The notes: generated by a model not told the origin, from the sequence alone. A DNA stretch of 48,085 nucleotides from Thauera sp. 28 (GCF_000310145.2 NZ_AMXA01000028.1:1-48085), one strand, 5' to 3'; shown: positions 8,861-17,335, counted from the stretch's first letter. Numbers and translations: made by a program.

Positions 8861-11832
8861 AAGCGCCAGTCGGCGTCGCCGAACGCCACCACGCAGAGCG
8901 CCATCGGCAGACTGTCGAGCAGGGCCTGGCGCTTGACCGCGCGCAGCACTTCACCAAGGCAGCGTGAGCCCTCGGCACCCCCGCCCTCATCCCGCCCTGC
9001 GGCCGCGGCCAGCAGGCCATCGAGGATCTTCTCGCCCACCTTGACGGCATGCGGACCGAATACGGTAGCGATGGTGGACACGACGGCCGCCGCACCGGCC
9101 TGACGGAAATAGCGTATGTGGCTGGCGTACTGTTGCGCCGTACTGGCGACATCGCACCCCAGCAGCAGCACCAGCGGGTAGGGTCCATCGATGTGCACGT
9201 ATTCGCGCGGCAGGCGCAAGGTCTTGAACGGCTTGCCACCAATCTCGAGCGCGACATCCTGCTTGTCGCCCGTGTTGTGAGGAAACGCCACCAGCAATGT
9301 TGGGCGTTCCCCGCCGACCGCAGCCCGCCACTCGTCCCAGTCCTTCACCTCACGCACCGCGCCCTGCATCCTGCCCTCGAGCAGGCGGATGAGCGGCCCC
9401 ACCTCTTCCTGCCGCAGCTCCGCGCTATAGCCCACCAGCGCCGAGCGGTCGAGCTGCAGGCGCAGACGGTCACCCGCCGGTTCGGCCTGAACGAGCACTT
9501 CGGCATCTCCCGGCCGGCCCAGCGCGGGATTGAAGACATGGCGTTCGATCACCTTGCGCAGCCCCCAGAAGCCCATCGGGCATACATGCCGGCGGGGGTC
9601 CTGCTGGCCCGCGCAATGGCCCGGACAGGCGCCCGCGGCCAGGGCCTCGAGCGCGTCGGGGCAGAAGCGCACATCGCCCTCATCGTCCGGCGGCACATAC
9701 TGGTAGATGAACTCGAAGGGCACCACGGCATCTGCGCGCGTACTGACAATCTGGATGTGGGTCGCCTCGTCGACATCCATGCCACCGCTATTGAGGGCCT
9801 GCAGATGGTCGATGACCAGCGCGGAGTAGAGGTCGCCCCCGAGCCGGGCAAGCCTGAAGAACAGCGTGAGGTTGTCACCCGTGGTCAGTCCGGCGCTGTA
9901 GTCGGCCACGCTGTAGGCAACCTCGGAGAGTAGTCGGTTGATGGCATCGACCGGCTCCTGGATGCCGCTGAGGTCGGTCGCCCATGCACGCCGGCCAGCG
10001 ATGCCGGTGAGCAGCGGGCGTGCCCCATGCGTGTGATTGAGCACGAACGACGCATCGAAGCGCCGCCGCGAACCGAGGTCGCTCCAATGCTCGCGCACCC
10101 GCGCCTCGACCTGTTGGGTGATTGCCGGGCGGGGACCGGTCAGCCCCCCCTGCTCGACCACCTGGGCATGGATCAGCACCGTCTGCAGCACACGCCCACG
10201 GTGCAGCACGCTGATACGGCCTTCGAACGCCGCCGCCATGCGCGGCGTGAGCACGAACTCGAGCACGCTGCTCGGCCCGGAACGGGGCAACCAAAGCACA
10301 CCCGTCAGCGGCGCATCGAGCTGGAGCGGCTCGTGAAAGACCACCTGCAGGCGGTGGCGCCGTCGCCGGGGCGGCAGCTCATGTGCGGGAAAGGCCTCGG
10401 AAGCGGTCTGCCAGCCTTCGCCCGGCGGGCCGATGCGCAGCCGCAGCAGCACCTGCTCGCCAACCCTGAGGCACTCGTGCTCCTCGACGAGATCTTCACC
10501 CTCCCGGCGCCAGAAGCCGTGCTGGACGTAGCGTGTCTCGGGCTGCTCGGCCGCCTGCACGGCTTCCACGGCAGCCAGCGCAGCCACAGCTTCGGTGAGG
10601 GATGAAGCTTCGTCGGACTCACGGACGTAGCGGTAGCGCTCGCGCGACGCATCGATGCCACGCGCGAGCGCCCGTGGTGCCACGCTGCGCAAGTTCTCGC
10701 CCGCGCCCACTACAGCCTGCGCCACCCGCCCCAGACCGCGGGCCTGGCTGGGGCGAACCTGCTCCAGCGCTTCGACCACGCCCGGCGTACCGATCAATTG
10801 CGCCAGCGTACGCTCGCTGAGCGCCAGCGAGGCCTGGGCAGGAGCCGCCTTCAACCGCCCTGCAAGGCGGTCGGCTGCGCTGGCAAGATGACTGAGTCGG
10901 ATCAGGTCGCGATTGAGAAAGGCCAAGACATCGGCACCGAAGGCCTGCCGCAGCGCTATATCGAGCGGTAGGTTGTGGGTGAGCTCATCGCCCAGGCGTA
11001 CCAGGGCAGGCATGCGCTGCTCGACATCCACGCCGGCGGTGCCGAGCGAGCGCACGCAGGCAACACCCTCGGCCGCCAGCACGTCCGCCACGACGCGCAC
11101 CAGACGCTCGAGCTGGCCTCCGTCCTGCCCGCCCTCGACATCCGTGCCCCCAAGCACGAGCGCAAACGCCGCACGACAGGGCGCCCCCCGGGCCAGCAGT
11201 CGAGCCGCCACTGCACGCAGCGAGCCGCTGAAGACCATCACCTCCACCCTTGGTACGGCGCGATCCGCACGCATGAAACGGTAGGGCCACGGCTCCCTCC
11301 AGTGCGCGCGAAACGCGCCGAAGGCGTTGGCAAGCGGATCATCAGCCAGCACACAGAGGCGGAAGGGCAAGGCCCAGTCCACGCGACCGTCGGCCGCGAA
11401 GGCGTCGGCCACGAAGACTGCCGCGGCACTCACCGCGGGCTGCTGCAGGACGCGCAGCAAGGGCAGCAGGGCTTGCCAGTCCCGTCCGCGGCCATACACC
11501 GCGAGCCGAGTACCCCAGGGCGCGTCGTCGAGGTAGCGTTGCCAGGCTTGCGCAAGTTCGAGCGCCGCCGGGAAGGCGGGCAGGCGTTGCAGGGCTGGCA
11601 GCTCCCACGCCACCAGCGGCGCTCCGTCGCGGCGGTCCGCCGCCTGGGCAATCGACCATTCGGCCGCCCTCGGCCGCGCAAACGAGCCGCCCGCGGACAC
11701 GCGCTGCGCCGATACGCGGCGACGCAAGCGGCGCTGTGCGGCGTTGAGCGCCCCGAGGGCCGCACACGCTCGCGCAAAGTCGTCGTCATCAAGCCCCAAG
11801 CCCCAGGCGGCAAGGCGATCGCGATCGATCAT
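8857..11832 (-). CDS. CHAT-domain (caspase-like peptidase) protein, 991 aa
   Basis: A large multidomain protein. The C-terminal 300 residues look like a CHAT peptidase: VVPFEFIYQY (703-712), the histidine strand VAFPHNTGD with H852, then LVLLLGCDVAST with C893 as the likely catalytic cysteine, and the closing GAAAVVSTIATVFGPHAVK segment. Between them sits a cysteine cluster (C724, C736, C740, C751) leading into CPMGFWGLRKVIER, possibly a zinc knuckle. Residues 430-560 look like a beta-sandwich domain ending ISVLHRGRVLQTVL. The N-terminal 330 residues have alternating strand/helix character and contain THNLPLDIALRQAFG, which is reminiscent of CHAT-associated sequences and may be a degenerate second peptidase-like domain. 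No signal peptide or membrane segment. It lies 64 bases after the patatin gene and overlaps the MBL gene. Protease activity and targets are inference. Confidence 0.8.
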   Translation of the reverse strand: MIDRDRLAAWGLGLDDDDFARACAALGALNAAQRRLRRRVSAQRVSAGGSFARPRAAEWSIAQAADRRDGAPLVAWELPALQRLPAFPAALELAQAWQRYLDDAPWGTRLAVYGRGRDWQALLPLLRVLQQPAVSAAAVFVADAFAADGRVDWALPFRLCVLADDPLANAFGAFRAHWREPWPYRFMRADRAVPRVEVMVFSGSLRAVAARLLARGAPCRAAFALVLGGTDVEGGQDGGQLERLVRVVADVLAAEGVACVRSLGTAGVDVEQRMPALVRLGDELTHNLPLDIALRQAFGADVLAFLNRDLIRLSHLASAADRLAGRLKAAPAQASLALSERTLAQLIGTPGVVEALEQVRPSQARGLGRVAQAVVGAGENLRSVAPRALARGIDASRERYRYVRESDEASSLTEAVAALAAVEAVQAAEQPETRYVQHGFWRREGEDLVEEHECLRVGEQVLLRLRIGPPGEGWQTASEAFPAHELPPRRRRHRLQVVFHEPLQLDAPLTGVLWLPRSGPSSVLEFVLTPRMAAAFEGRISVLHRGRVLQTVLIHAQVVEQGGLTGPRPAITQQVEARVREHWSDLGSRRRFDASFVLNHTHGARPLLTGIAGRRAWATDLSGIQEPVDAINRLLSEVAYSVADYSAGLTTGDNLTLFFRLARLGGDLYSALVIDHLQALNSGGMDVDEATHIQIVSTRADAVVPFEFIYQYVPPDDEGDVRFCPDALEALAAGACPGHCAGQQDPRRHVCPMGFWGLRKVIERHVFNPALGRPGDAEVLVQAEPAGDRLRLQLDRSALVGYSAELRQEEVGPLIRLLEGRMQGAVREVKDWDEWRAAVGGERPTLLVAFPHNTGDKQDVALEIGGKPFKTLRLPREYVHIDGPYPLVLLLGCDVASTAQQYASHIRYFRQAGAAAVVSTIATVFGPHAVKVGEKILDGLLAAAAGRDEGGGAEGSRCLGEVLRAVKRQALLDSLPMALCVVAFGDADWRL

Positions 11833-11896
11833 GGCGGCGCGCTCCTGTCAGTAACTGCAATGCGACCGGCGCCAGCGGGCGCACCGGCCGCTGCGT

Positions 11897-13012
11897 TCAG
11901 CCCAGAGGCCACTCCGGTACGGGCCAGCCCTGCGCGGCGGGAATGGCGAGCCCTGCCCGCATGCGCAGGGCAACATCGGCCAGCGCATAACCCCAGTTGA
12001 TCAGGCGGCCCTGGTCGCGAGGCTCGAACTTCTTGAGCCGGGTAGGAATGTGCTCGAGCGTCGTGGTGAGGGTGTTGTCGGCAACCAATGCCCGTGGATC
12101 CTTGTAATCGCCGATCCGGGTACCGATCCCCCAGTAGGCACCACGGCGGCGACCGGCCTGGAAATCCTCCACCAGCCAGCGCTTGCGCAGCGCGCGCGTC
12201 TGGTCGATGAGGATGTCGCGCACGCGACCGAGCTGCAGCAGATCGTCCTCGAACGGCGACTCGTCGATCTCGAACGGCGCCCCGGCATCACTCACGAGAA
12301 TGAGGTCGATCTCGCGCAGCAGGGCCTCCAGCCCCATGTTGTCGTACACCCCGCCGTCTGCGAGCACAATTCGCCGCCGCAGTGCCTCAAGGTTCGGCAG
12401 CTCGCGCTCGGGCTGCACCCAGGTGGCAGGGTCGGACTTCAGCACCACCGGCGAGAAGATCGGCGGGAAGGCGCTCGATGCAGCAACGGCTTCCGCCAGT
12501 CTGACGTCGGTACTGCGCGACAGACCGAGGTAGTAGTCGGCGATGTAGTCCTGGCGAAAGCGGAAACTCCGCCCGGTCTGCATGTTGGTGGCGTAGAAGA
12601 TGAAACGCGGCGCAGCCTCCAGCGCTGGATCCGGCAGCTCCCTGAGCAGCGTGTCGCCGAACAGGTCCTTGGCGTAGCGACGGGCGAGGAAGTCTCCCGA
12701 GGTGACGAAAGGTACGAGATGGCCCAGCGCGGCCGTCTTGACGTCGATGGACTGGCTGCAGAAGGCACGCACCGGCTGCGCGATCACTGTCTCGAAGTTG
12801 TCCGCGCGCCCCTCGCTGAACGCGAGCGCGCGCCAGCGGTGGGCAAGCACGCCCGCGAGGATCGACCCGCCGGAAACGCTCGTGACCCGCGCCAGGCGCC
12901 CGAGCAGGCCTGCTTCGTTGAGCCTCCACAGGCTCCCGAGGCCGAACAGCGTTGCGCGAAACCCCCCGCCCGATAGGGCGAGCCCCACCCTTGCTTCGTC
13001 TCCCCTGCTCAT
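11897..13012 (-). CDS. Patatin-like phospholipase (first gene of patatin-CHAT-MBL operon)
   Basis: A 371-residue patatin/cPLA2-like lipase expected to hydrolyse acyl esters of membrane phospholipids. All catalytic elements are visible: the oxyanion loop SGGGFRA at 14-20, the nucleophile elbow SVSGGS at 45-50 (S47 as nucleophile), and the catalytic aspartate in LADGGVYDNMG (D219). A central FIFYATNMQTGRSFRF strand pair and the AVAASSAFPPIFSP loop are typical of bacterial patatins. There is no signal peptide, so it is made in the cytosol. The start at 13012 has AGGAGG about eight bases upstream, and a promoter-like element lies 50-80 bases upstream. Followed by the CHAT and MBL genes, it would be the natural toxic effector of the group if these genes act together. 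Confidence 0.9.
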   Translation of the reverse strand: MSRGDEARVGLALSGGGFRATLFGLGSLWRLNEAGLLGRLARVTSVSGGSILAGVLAHRWRALAFSEGRADNFETVIAQPVRAFCSQSIDVKTAALGHLVPFVTSGDFLARRYAKDLFGDTLLRELPDPALEAAPRFIFYATNMQTGRSFRFRQDYIADYYLGLSRSTDVRLAEAVAASSAFPPIFSPVVLKSDPATWVQPERELPNLEALRRRIVLADGGVYDNMGLEALLREIDLILVSDAGAPFEIDESPFEDDLLQLGRVRDILIDQTRALRKRWLVEDFQAGRRRGAYWGIGTRIGDYKDPRALVADNTLTTTLEHIPTRLKKFEPRDQGRLINWGYALADVALRMRAGLAIPAAQGWPVPEWPLG

Positions 13013-13062
13013 CTCCGTCCCCTCCTGGCTGCAGCGCTCGGCAGGCGCCCGCGCCTCGATCC

Positions 13063-13091
13063 AATATAGGCCCGCCCAGGCGCCGCGTCAG
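13063..13091 (-). promoter_or_regulatory. Candidate sigma-70 promoter of the patatin-CHAT-MBL operon
   Basis: On the minus strand CTGACG (13091-13086, four of six to the -35 consensus) is followed, after exactly 17 bases, by TATATT (13068-13063, five of six to the -10 consensus). Transcription would begin near 13056, about 44 bases before the patatin start codon. Assigned by eye. Confidence 0.5.
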
Positions 13092-13267
13092 CACGAGCAG
13101 TAAGACGGCGCCGTGCAAAGCGGCCAGGCAATGACATGGGGCGACGGCAGGTCTATGCTGGACATGAGAGCTTAGGTATTTGCCGACACGCCTGGGGGCC
13201 TTCTGGGCACGACCATGGCGTAGTGGCGGTCAGCAGCGTTTCCCATCGACCATGACAAGGAGTGATC

Positions 13268-13651
13268 ATGAAAAGAGTCTTCCTCGCCAGCGCATTCGTT
13301 CTCGCCACCGGGACGGCGCAAGCCGATGTCGGGGCGTTCGTCGGCATCACCTATGCCTTCGGCTCGAATCAAGGTATTGGCTTTACCGTGCAGGCGACTT
13401 CGACGCGCAAGCAGGACCGCGGCATCCTGGCCGCCGGCCTCAGCTACCACCCGTTCGCCACCGGCAGCAAGGTTGGACTGCCGGTTGGCGTCGGCTACCA
13501 GTGGAAGGACGCGGCGGCAATCGTGGGCTATGACGTGCTGCTGAAATCGCCGGTCGTCAGCGGCGGCTATGTGGACACACGCAGCAAGCGCCGCAGCGCC
13601 GCGCCGAGTGGGGAAGGCTCGGGTGGCGAAGGCTCGGGTGGCCCCGTCTGA
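13268..13651 (+). CDS. Small exported protein, hypothetical
   Basis: A 127-residue protein I do not recognise. It begins with a clear Sec signal peptide (MKRVFLASAFVLATGTAQA), likely cleaved after residue 19. The mature part is short alternating beta-strand-like sequence (DVGAFVGITYAFGS, ILAAGLSYHPFAT, LPVGVGYQWKD), suggestive of a small outer-membrane or periplasmic beta protein. The tail is low complexity (SGEGSGGEGSGG, encoded by a short tandem repeat). AAGGAG at 13257-13262 supports the ATG at 13268; a GTG at 13262 lies inside that site and is rejected. It is divergent from the patatin gene and followed by a hairpin. Confidence 0.7.
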   Translation: MKRVFLASAFVLATGTAQADVGAFVGITYAFGSNQGIGFTVQATSTRKQDRGILAAGLSYHPFATGSKVGLPVGVGYQWKDAAAIVGYDVLLKSPVVSGGYVDTRSKRRSAAPSGEGSGGEGSGGPV

Positions 13652-13676
13652 GGGACGCGCCAGCCTGATCGCAAGC

Positions 13677-13709
13677 GTGCCGCGCCACCAAGGGCGCGGC
13701 ACTGCGTTT
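13677..13709 (+). terminator. Hairpin terminator after the small exported protein gene
   Basis: A perfect 10-bp stem, GTGCCGCGCC at 13677-13686 with GGCGCGGCAC at 13693-13702, has a six-base loop. It is followed by TGCGTTTC, a poor T-tract. It starts 25 bases after the stop codon, so a terminator role is plausible. Confidence 0.55.
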
Positions 13710-13779
13710 CAAGCGTCTGCGGCGACGGGCAAAGGATGGCCGCACTCAGGACCAGGCGTACCGCCCGGAGGCGCAGGAA

Positions 13780-14202
13780 TCAGGTACGCAGCACGCTCGG
13801 GTCCTGCTGGCCCGGCGCCGTCGTCTGCTCGGGCGGAGCCGGACGCACGGCCGCGTTTGCACCGACCTGCGCCATCGCTTCATAGCTGGATAACGCCCGC
13901 TGGGCCGAGTAGTTGTTGCGGATATCGGCATTCGCGGCGGCGGCGCGCGCCTGCTCAACCGCACGCGCCTCCTGGGTGCCGTTGTCCGGGCTGGGCGCCG
14001 ACTGGCGAACAGCCTCGCTTCGTGCCTCGGCACTGAGGGACACGACGGCGCTTGGGGAACTGGCTCTGGCGGCATCTGCCAACGCGGCATCGGCGGCACG
14101 CCCAGCCTGCCCTTCCTGCGGCATGGCTTGCGCTTGGCGCAGTTCGGGTAGCCGTGCAGCATCGCGGACGGCGAGTCCCGTCGCAGTATTGATCGCATCC
14201 AT
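13780..14202 (-). CDS. Hypothetical alanine-rich small protein
   Basis: A 140-residue protein that I cannot assign. It is rich in alanine, glutamine and serine, with no signal peptide or membrane segment and probably helical or disordered. Recognisable segments are SAVVSLSAEARSEA in the middle and NADIRNNYSAQRALSSYEAM near the C-terminus. The start at 14202 is well supported by AGGAGG about nine bases upstream. It lies on the same strand as, and 142 bases downstream of, the DUF3334 gene, so a link to motility or chemotaxis is possible but only positional. Confidence 0.6.
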   Translation of the reverse strand: MDAINTATGLAVRDAARLPELRQAQAMPQEGQAGRAADAALADAARASSPSAVVSLSAEARSEAVRQSAPSPDNGTQEARAVEQARAAAANADIRNNYSAQRALSSYEAMAQVGANAAVRPAPPEQTTAPGQQDPSVLRT

Positions 14203-14344
14203 GGCCTACCCCCTCCTGTGGTCTGCTTCCCTGCACTTCGAATGCCCGGCCCGCTCGTGGCAGGCGCGCGCCCAGGAACATGTGTTGCCAGTGTGACATA
14301 TCGCGAACGCCCGTGACCGATAAGGGCGTCACGGTCACTGCGCA

Positions 14345-15025
14345 CTACATGCCCAGCGACTTCAACAAATCATCGTGATCATTCGCGGGCGCAACCGGAA
14401 CGCGGGCAGGCTGCGCAGCCTGCTCGAGCAGCGCATCCGGATCAAGAACCTCGTGGGCATCGAAGTCGTTGAGCTGGATGAACTCCGCACGATCGACGGC
14501 AAGCTCGAGGTAGAAAACGTTGTGCCCACCGGTGTAGAAGGTGACCCGGCGTGCCTCCGGGTTGTCGAGCTTGGTGTCGACGCTGAGGATGACCTGCTTG
14601 TTGAGCACCAGCATCTTGGGCTGGTTCTGCGTGATATGGGTCTGGAGCTGGCGCCCCACCTTGCCGGTAAAGTCGCCGACGATCTGGTTCATGAGCTCAC
14701 CCATGACATTGCTGACCTCGTCCGACGTGTGCGATGCGGCGAGTTCGCTCGACGCCATTCCCATGCTGAGCAGATACTTCTGGTACAGCTCCATGGCTGC
14801 CGGAGCCGAAAAATTAATGACGACCAAACCGGAAAAACCGCCATCGAAGAGCACGAAACAGCCGATATCAGGCTTGAGGCAGGTCTTGGAAATGCGCTGG
14901 ACCATCCCGGAGTAGCGGATCTCGCTCTGTGTCGCCGCCGTGAGCACCTTGGCGACCGAATCGCACAGGCTTTTCAGGAGGTCTTCGGTACCGAAAACGA
15001 CGGCGTTGTCTCGAGATCTGCTCAT
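14345..15025 (-). CDS. DUF3334 (CheX-like) family protein
   Basis: A 226-residue protein that matches the DUF3334 family by eye. It has the characteristic stretch KTCLKPDIGCFVLFDGGFSGLV early on, then SDEVSNVMGELMNQIVGDFTGK, QNQPKMLVLNKQVILSVDT and EARRVTF...VFYLELAVD. The MGELMNQIVGDF helix resembles the E-x2-N signature of the CheC/CheX phosphatase fold, which acts on CheY-P; whether DUF3334 proteins are phosphatases is not established. The C-terminal 35 residues end in a short DDLLKSLGM motif. The start at 15025 has AAGGA eight bases upstream; two in-frame ATGs a little upstream fit worse. No chemotaxis operon is adjacent. Confidence 0.8.
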   Translation of the reverse strand: MSRSRDNAVVFGTEDLLKSLCDSVAKVLTAATQSEIRYSGMVQRISKTCLKPDIGCFVLFDGGFSGLVVINFSAPAAMELYQKYLLSMGMASSELAASHTSDEVSNVMGELMNQIVGDFTGKVGRQLQTHITQNQPKMLVLNKQVILSVDTKLDNPEARRVTFYTGGHNVFYLELAVDRAEFIQLNDFDAHEVLDPDALLEQAAQPARVPVAPANDHDDLLKSLGM

Positions 15026-15334
15026 CAGTGGCATCCTTGTGCGCATGGAATGGCGAAACCCACTCTATACCACACTGCACGAGCTGTCAGCGGTTCGGAT
15101 GGGCGGCGTCACGGCGCTCACCAGGGACGCACTCCCGACCAGGTGTATTGCGACGCTATCGGCGAACAAATGCTGCGGGCGGCATGACGATGAAAAGGCT
15201 GGCTCCGTCAGGGCCATGACCTAACCACACCATGAAGCGGGGCCAGAAGCCGGGAGGTATTGTGCGGGCGATTTGCCCGGGACGTGACGCGGTGCGGCTT
15301 CCTAGAATCGGTGCATCGATCCAGGGAGGCGGCG
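15026..15334. other. 309-base divergent intergenic region
   Basis: No gene is supported here. It holds the leader of the DUF3334 gene to the left and that of the Sel1 gene pair to the right. On the plus strand TAGAAT at 15303-15308 could be a -10 box for the Sel1 genes, but no convincing -35 lies at the right distance. AGGGAGG at 15323-15329 is the ribosome site of the first Sel1 gene. Confidence 0.6.
15064..15090 (-). promoter_or_regulatory. Candidate promoter of the DUF3334 gene
   Basis: On the minus strand CTGACA (15090-15085, five of six) is followed by an extended -10, TGGTATAGA, whose core TATAGA is at 15069-15064. The 15-base spacer is short, but the extended TG motif can compensate. 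Transcription would start about 30 bases before the start codon. Confidence 0.4.
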
Positions 15335-16186
15335 ATGAAGGCAATCAAGGTGGCAGGGGTGCTGGGTGCGATGTTGTCCATGCTGACGCAGGCGGTTGGC
15401 GCGGCAACGGTGGAGCGTACGCTGAGCGCCGGACCGGCGCGTGTGTGGACTGCGGTCCTGGGCAGCGGGGTGCCCGTGCTGGCGGTCGATCATGAGCGTT
15501 TTGAGGCGACCATTGTGCTGGACGACGCCTTGCCAGTGAGCGTATCGGTGGATTGGGATGAGGTGGACGGAGGCACGCGCCTGGCGGGGATGGGGGAGTC
15601 CGCAGACTCCGACGGATTCCGGCGGTGGGTCGAGGGGGTTGAGCGGGTCGCGCTGGAGCAGGTGCAGCGTAACCGCTACTGTCGTGGTCTGCAGCCTGAT
15701 CCGCGTCATGACGAGGTGCCGGAACCCAGCCTCGAGGCCGCGACCGATTGCGGGCTGAGCACTGGCAATTTTTCGTCCGCATTGCTCGAACTGGAGAAAT
15801 GTGGCGATCATGAGACCACGCTGAAGCTGCTCAGCCTGTGTTCGCATCAGAACCATGCAGGTGGTCTGGTGCGTATTTCCCAGCTATACGAGATCGGTGC
15901 CGCCGTGCCCCGGCGCGCGGAACGTGCGACGCATTTTCTGGCGCGGGCGGCCTCGGCGGACAATACCGAGTATCACATCAGTGCCAAGACGCTATACGCC
16001 ACGGCCTTGTATTTTGGTGTTGGCGTGCCGGTGGATCGGCCCCGCGCGCTGGCCTTGTTCCAGACGGCTGCAAGTCTTGGTGACAGTGCGGCGGACGAGT
16101 TTCTGCGAACCGGCACGCATTCAGCGTGGCGACGCATCGATGGACGCCTGTTCCGTGACCCGGACTTTGTGGAGCTGCGGCCATGA
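15335..16186 (+). CDS. Exported Sel1-repeat protein
   Basis: A 283-residue protein with an N-terminal Sec signal (MKAIKVAGVLGAMLSMLTQAVGA, cleavage about residue 23). Its C-terminal half carries Sel1-like (SLR) helical repeats: GGLVRISQLYEIGAAVPRRAERATHFLARAA and YATALYFGVGVPVDRPRALALFQTAASLG, the latter close to the consensus. The middle has several cysteines (CGLSTG, CGDHE, CSHQN) that could form disulfides in the periplasm. The start at 15335 has AGGGAGG five bases upstream. It overlaps the next Sel1 gene by four bases (ATGA). Sel1 proteins are usually protein-protein adaptors; the partner is unknown. Confidence 0.75.
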   Translation: MKAIKVAGVLGAMLSMLTQAVGAATVERTLSAGPARVWTAVLGSGVPVLAVDHERFEATIVLDDALPVSVSVDWDEVDGGTRLAGMGESADSDGFRRWVEGVERVALEQVQRNRYCRGLQPDPRHDEVPEPSLEAATDCGLSTGNFSSALLELEKCGDHETTLKLLSLCSHQNHAGGLVRISQLYEIGAAVPRRAERATHFLARAASADNTEYHISAKTLYATALYFGVGVPVDRPRALALFQTAASLGDSAADEFLRTGTHSAWRRIDGRLFRDPDFVELRP

Positions 16187-16671
16187 AAGCCATTGCCCTG
16201 CGTGGCGTGCTTGCGTGGTTGCTGTTGCTGCAGGGGCCCGTCGCACAGGCGGAGGATGAGGGGGATCTCAGCTACCGCCACTTTGTGGACAGCCCACGTC
16301 GGATCAAGTGTCTGTATGGCTACGTCGCTGAAAAAACGGGCGACCACGTATCTGCAGTCAGGATTTTCGAGGACTGCATTGCGCGCTGGAACGATGTGTA
16401 TTCGATGATCTGGCTGGCACAGATGCTGGAATCGGGCGTAGGGGTTGCCCGCGACGAAGCCCGTGCCGCGCGGCTGATGGAGCGCGGGGCTATGAGCGAT
16501 GAGGTGGGTGGCTATGCGACCCTGGCGCGCTATCACTGGGGGATGGCATTGGCGCAGGGACGAGGCGTGGATGCCGACCCGGCACGCGCAAGACATTGGC
16601 TGCAGCGCGCCGCGGACGAGGGCGACGTATTGGCCGCAGACGCCCTGCTGCGCTGGCGCGAAGCGGATTGA
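16183..16671 (+). CDS. Small exported Sel1-repeat protein
   Basis: A 162-residue protein with a signal peptide (MKAIALRGVLAWLLLLQGPVAQA, cleavage about residue 23), followed by Sel1-like repeats: MIWLAQMLESGVGVARDEARAARLMERGA and HWGMALAQGRGVDADPARARHWLQRAADEG. It overlaps the preceding Sel1 gene by four bases, so the two are translationally coupled and their products may act together in the periplasm. Two cysteines in the first 50 mature residues (KCLYG and DCIARW) could form one disulfide. Function unknown. Confidence 0.75.
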   Translation: MKAIALRGVLAWLLLLQGPVAQAEDEGDLSYRHFVDSPRRIKCLYGYVAEKTGDHVSAVRIFEDCIARWNDVYSMIWLAQMLESGVGVARDEARAARLMERGAMSDEVGGYATLARYHWGMALAQGRGVDADPARARHWLQRAADEGDVLAADALLRWREAD

Positions 16672-16705
16672 GCGCGGTCGGATCGGTATCCGCGTGATTT
16701 GCCCG

Positions 16706-17335
16706 TCAGTTGCCGAAGCCGATGCGGCGGGCGAGGCGGACCAGTTCGAAGTCGTTAGCAGCGCCGAGCTTGGTCTTGATCTGATAGTGGGTGTTATGCA
16801 CGGTCTTGGGGCTGAGTGACAAGGTGGTGGCGATGTCGGCAACCGACCGGCCGTCCAGCAGCAGGCGCAGGATCTCGCTTTCGCGTGGTGTCAGTTGGTC
16901 GGAAGGGCCGCGTTCGCCCTCTCCGCGCAGCTGGCGAACTTCCTGCGCAAGGTCGGGGCTGATAAAGGTGCGCCGTCCAGCCACGGTGTTGACGGCCTGT
17001 AGCAATACCTCTGGCGGACTGCTTTTGGTGACATAACCCAGAGCGCCGGCCTCCAGCGCACGGAGTGCCCACAGTGCATCACGATGCATGCTGAAGCCAA
17101 GCAGGCGGGCCGAGTGGTCGCGCTGGCGGATACGCGCAATCACTTCCAATCCGCCAAGATCGGGCAGCGCCAGGTCGACGATACAGAGGTCGGGCTGGCG
17201 CTCACGCCACAGGCGCATGCCGTCTTCGCCGGTACCCGCCTCAGCAATTACCGTCATCGTGCCTTGCAACTCCAGCAAGCGGCGATACCCTTGCCGGACG
17301 ACGGCATGGTCGTCGATCAGCAGCAACTGGATCAT
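16706..17335 (-). CDS. NarL/UhpA-type response regulator
   Basis: A 209-residue response regulator. The receiver domain starts MIQLLLIDDHAVVRQGYRRLL with the acidic pair at 8-9, the phosphoacceptor is D54 (CIVDLALPDLGG), and the conserved lysine lies in YVTKSSPPE. The C-terminal LuxR-type helix-turn-helix (LTPRESEILRLLLDG, VADIATTLSLSPKTVHNTHYQIKTKLG) is complete. The start at 17335 overlaps the stop of the kinase gene by four bases (ATGA), which marks them as a cognate, translationally coupled pair. Target genes are unknown; the neighbouring Sel1 or DUF3047-like genes are candidates only by position. Confidence 0.92.
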   Translation of the reverse strand: MIQLLLIDDHAVVRQGYRRLLELQGTMTVIAEAGTGEDGMRLWRERQPDLCIVDLALPDLGGLEVIARIRQRDHSARLLGFSMHRDALWALRALEAGALGYVTKSSPPEVLLQAVNTVAGRRTFISPDLAQEVRQLRGEGERGPSDQLTPRESEILRLLLDGRSVADIATTLSLSPKTVHNTHYQIKTKLGAANDFELVRLARRIGFGN

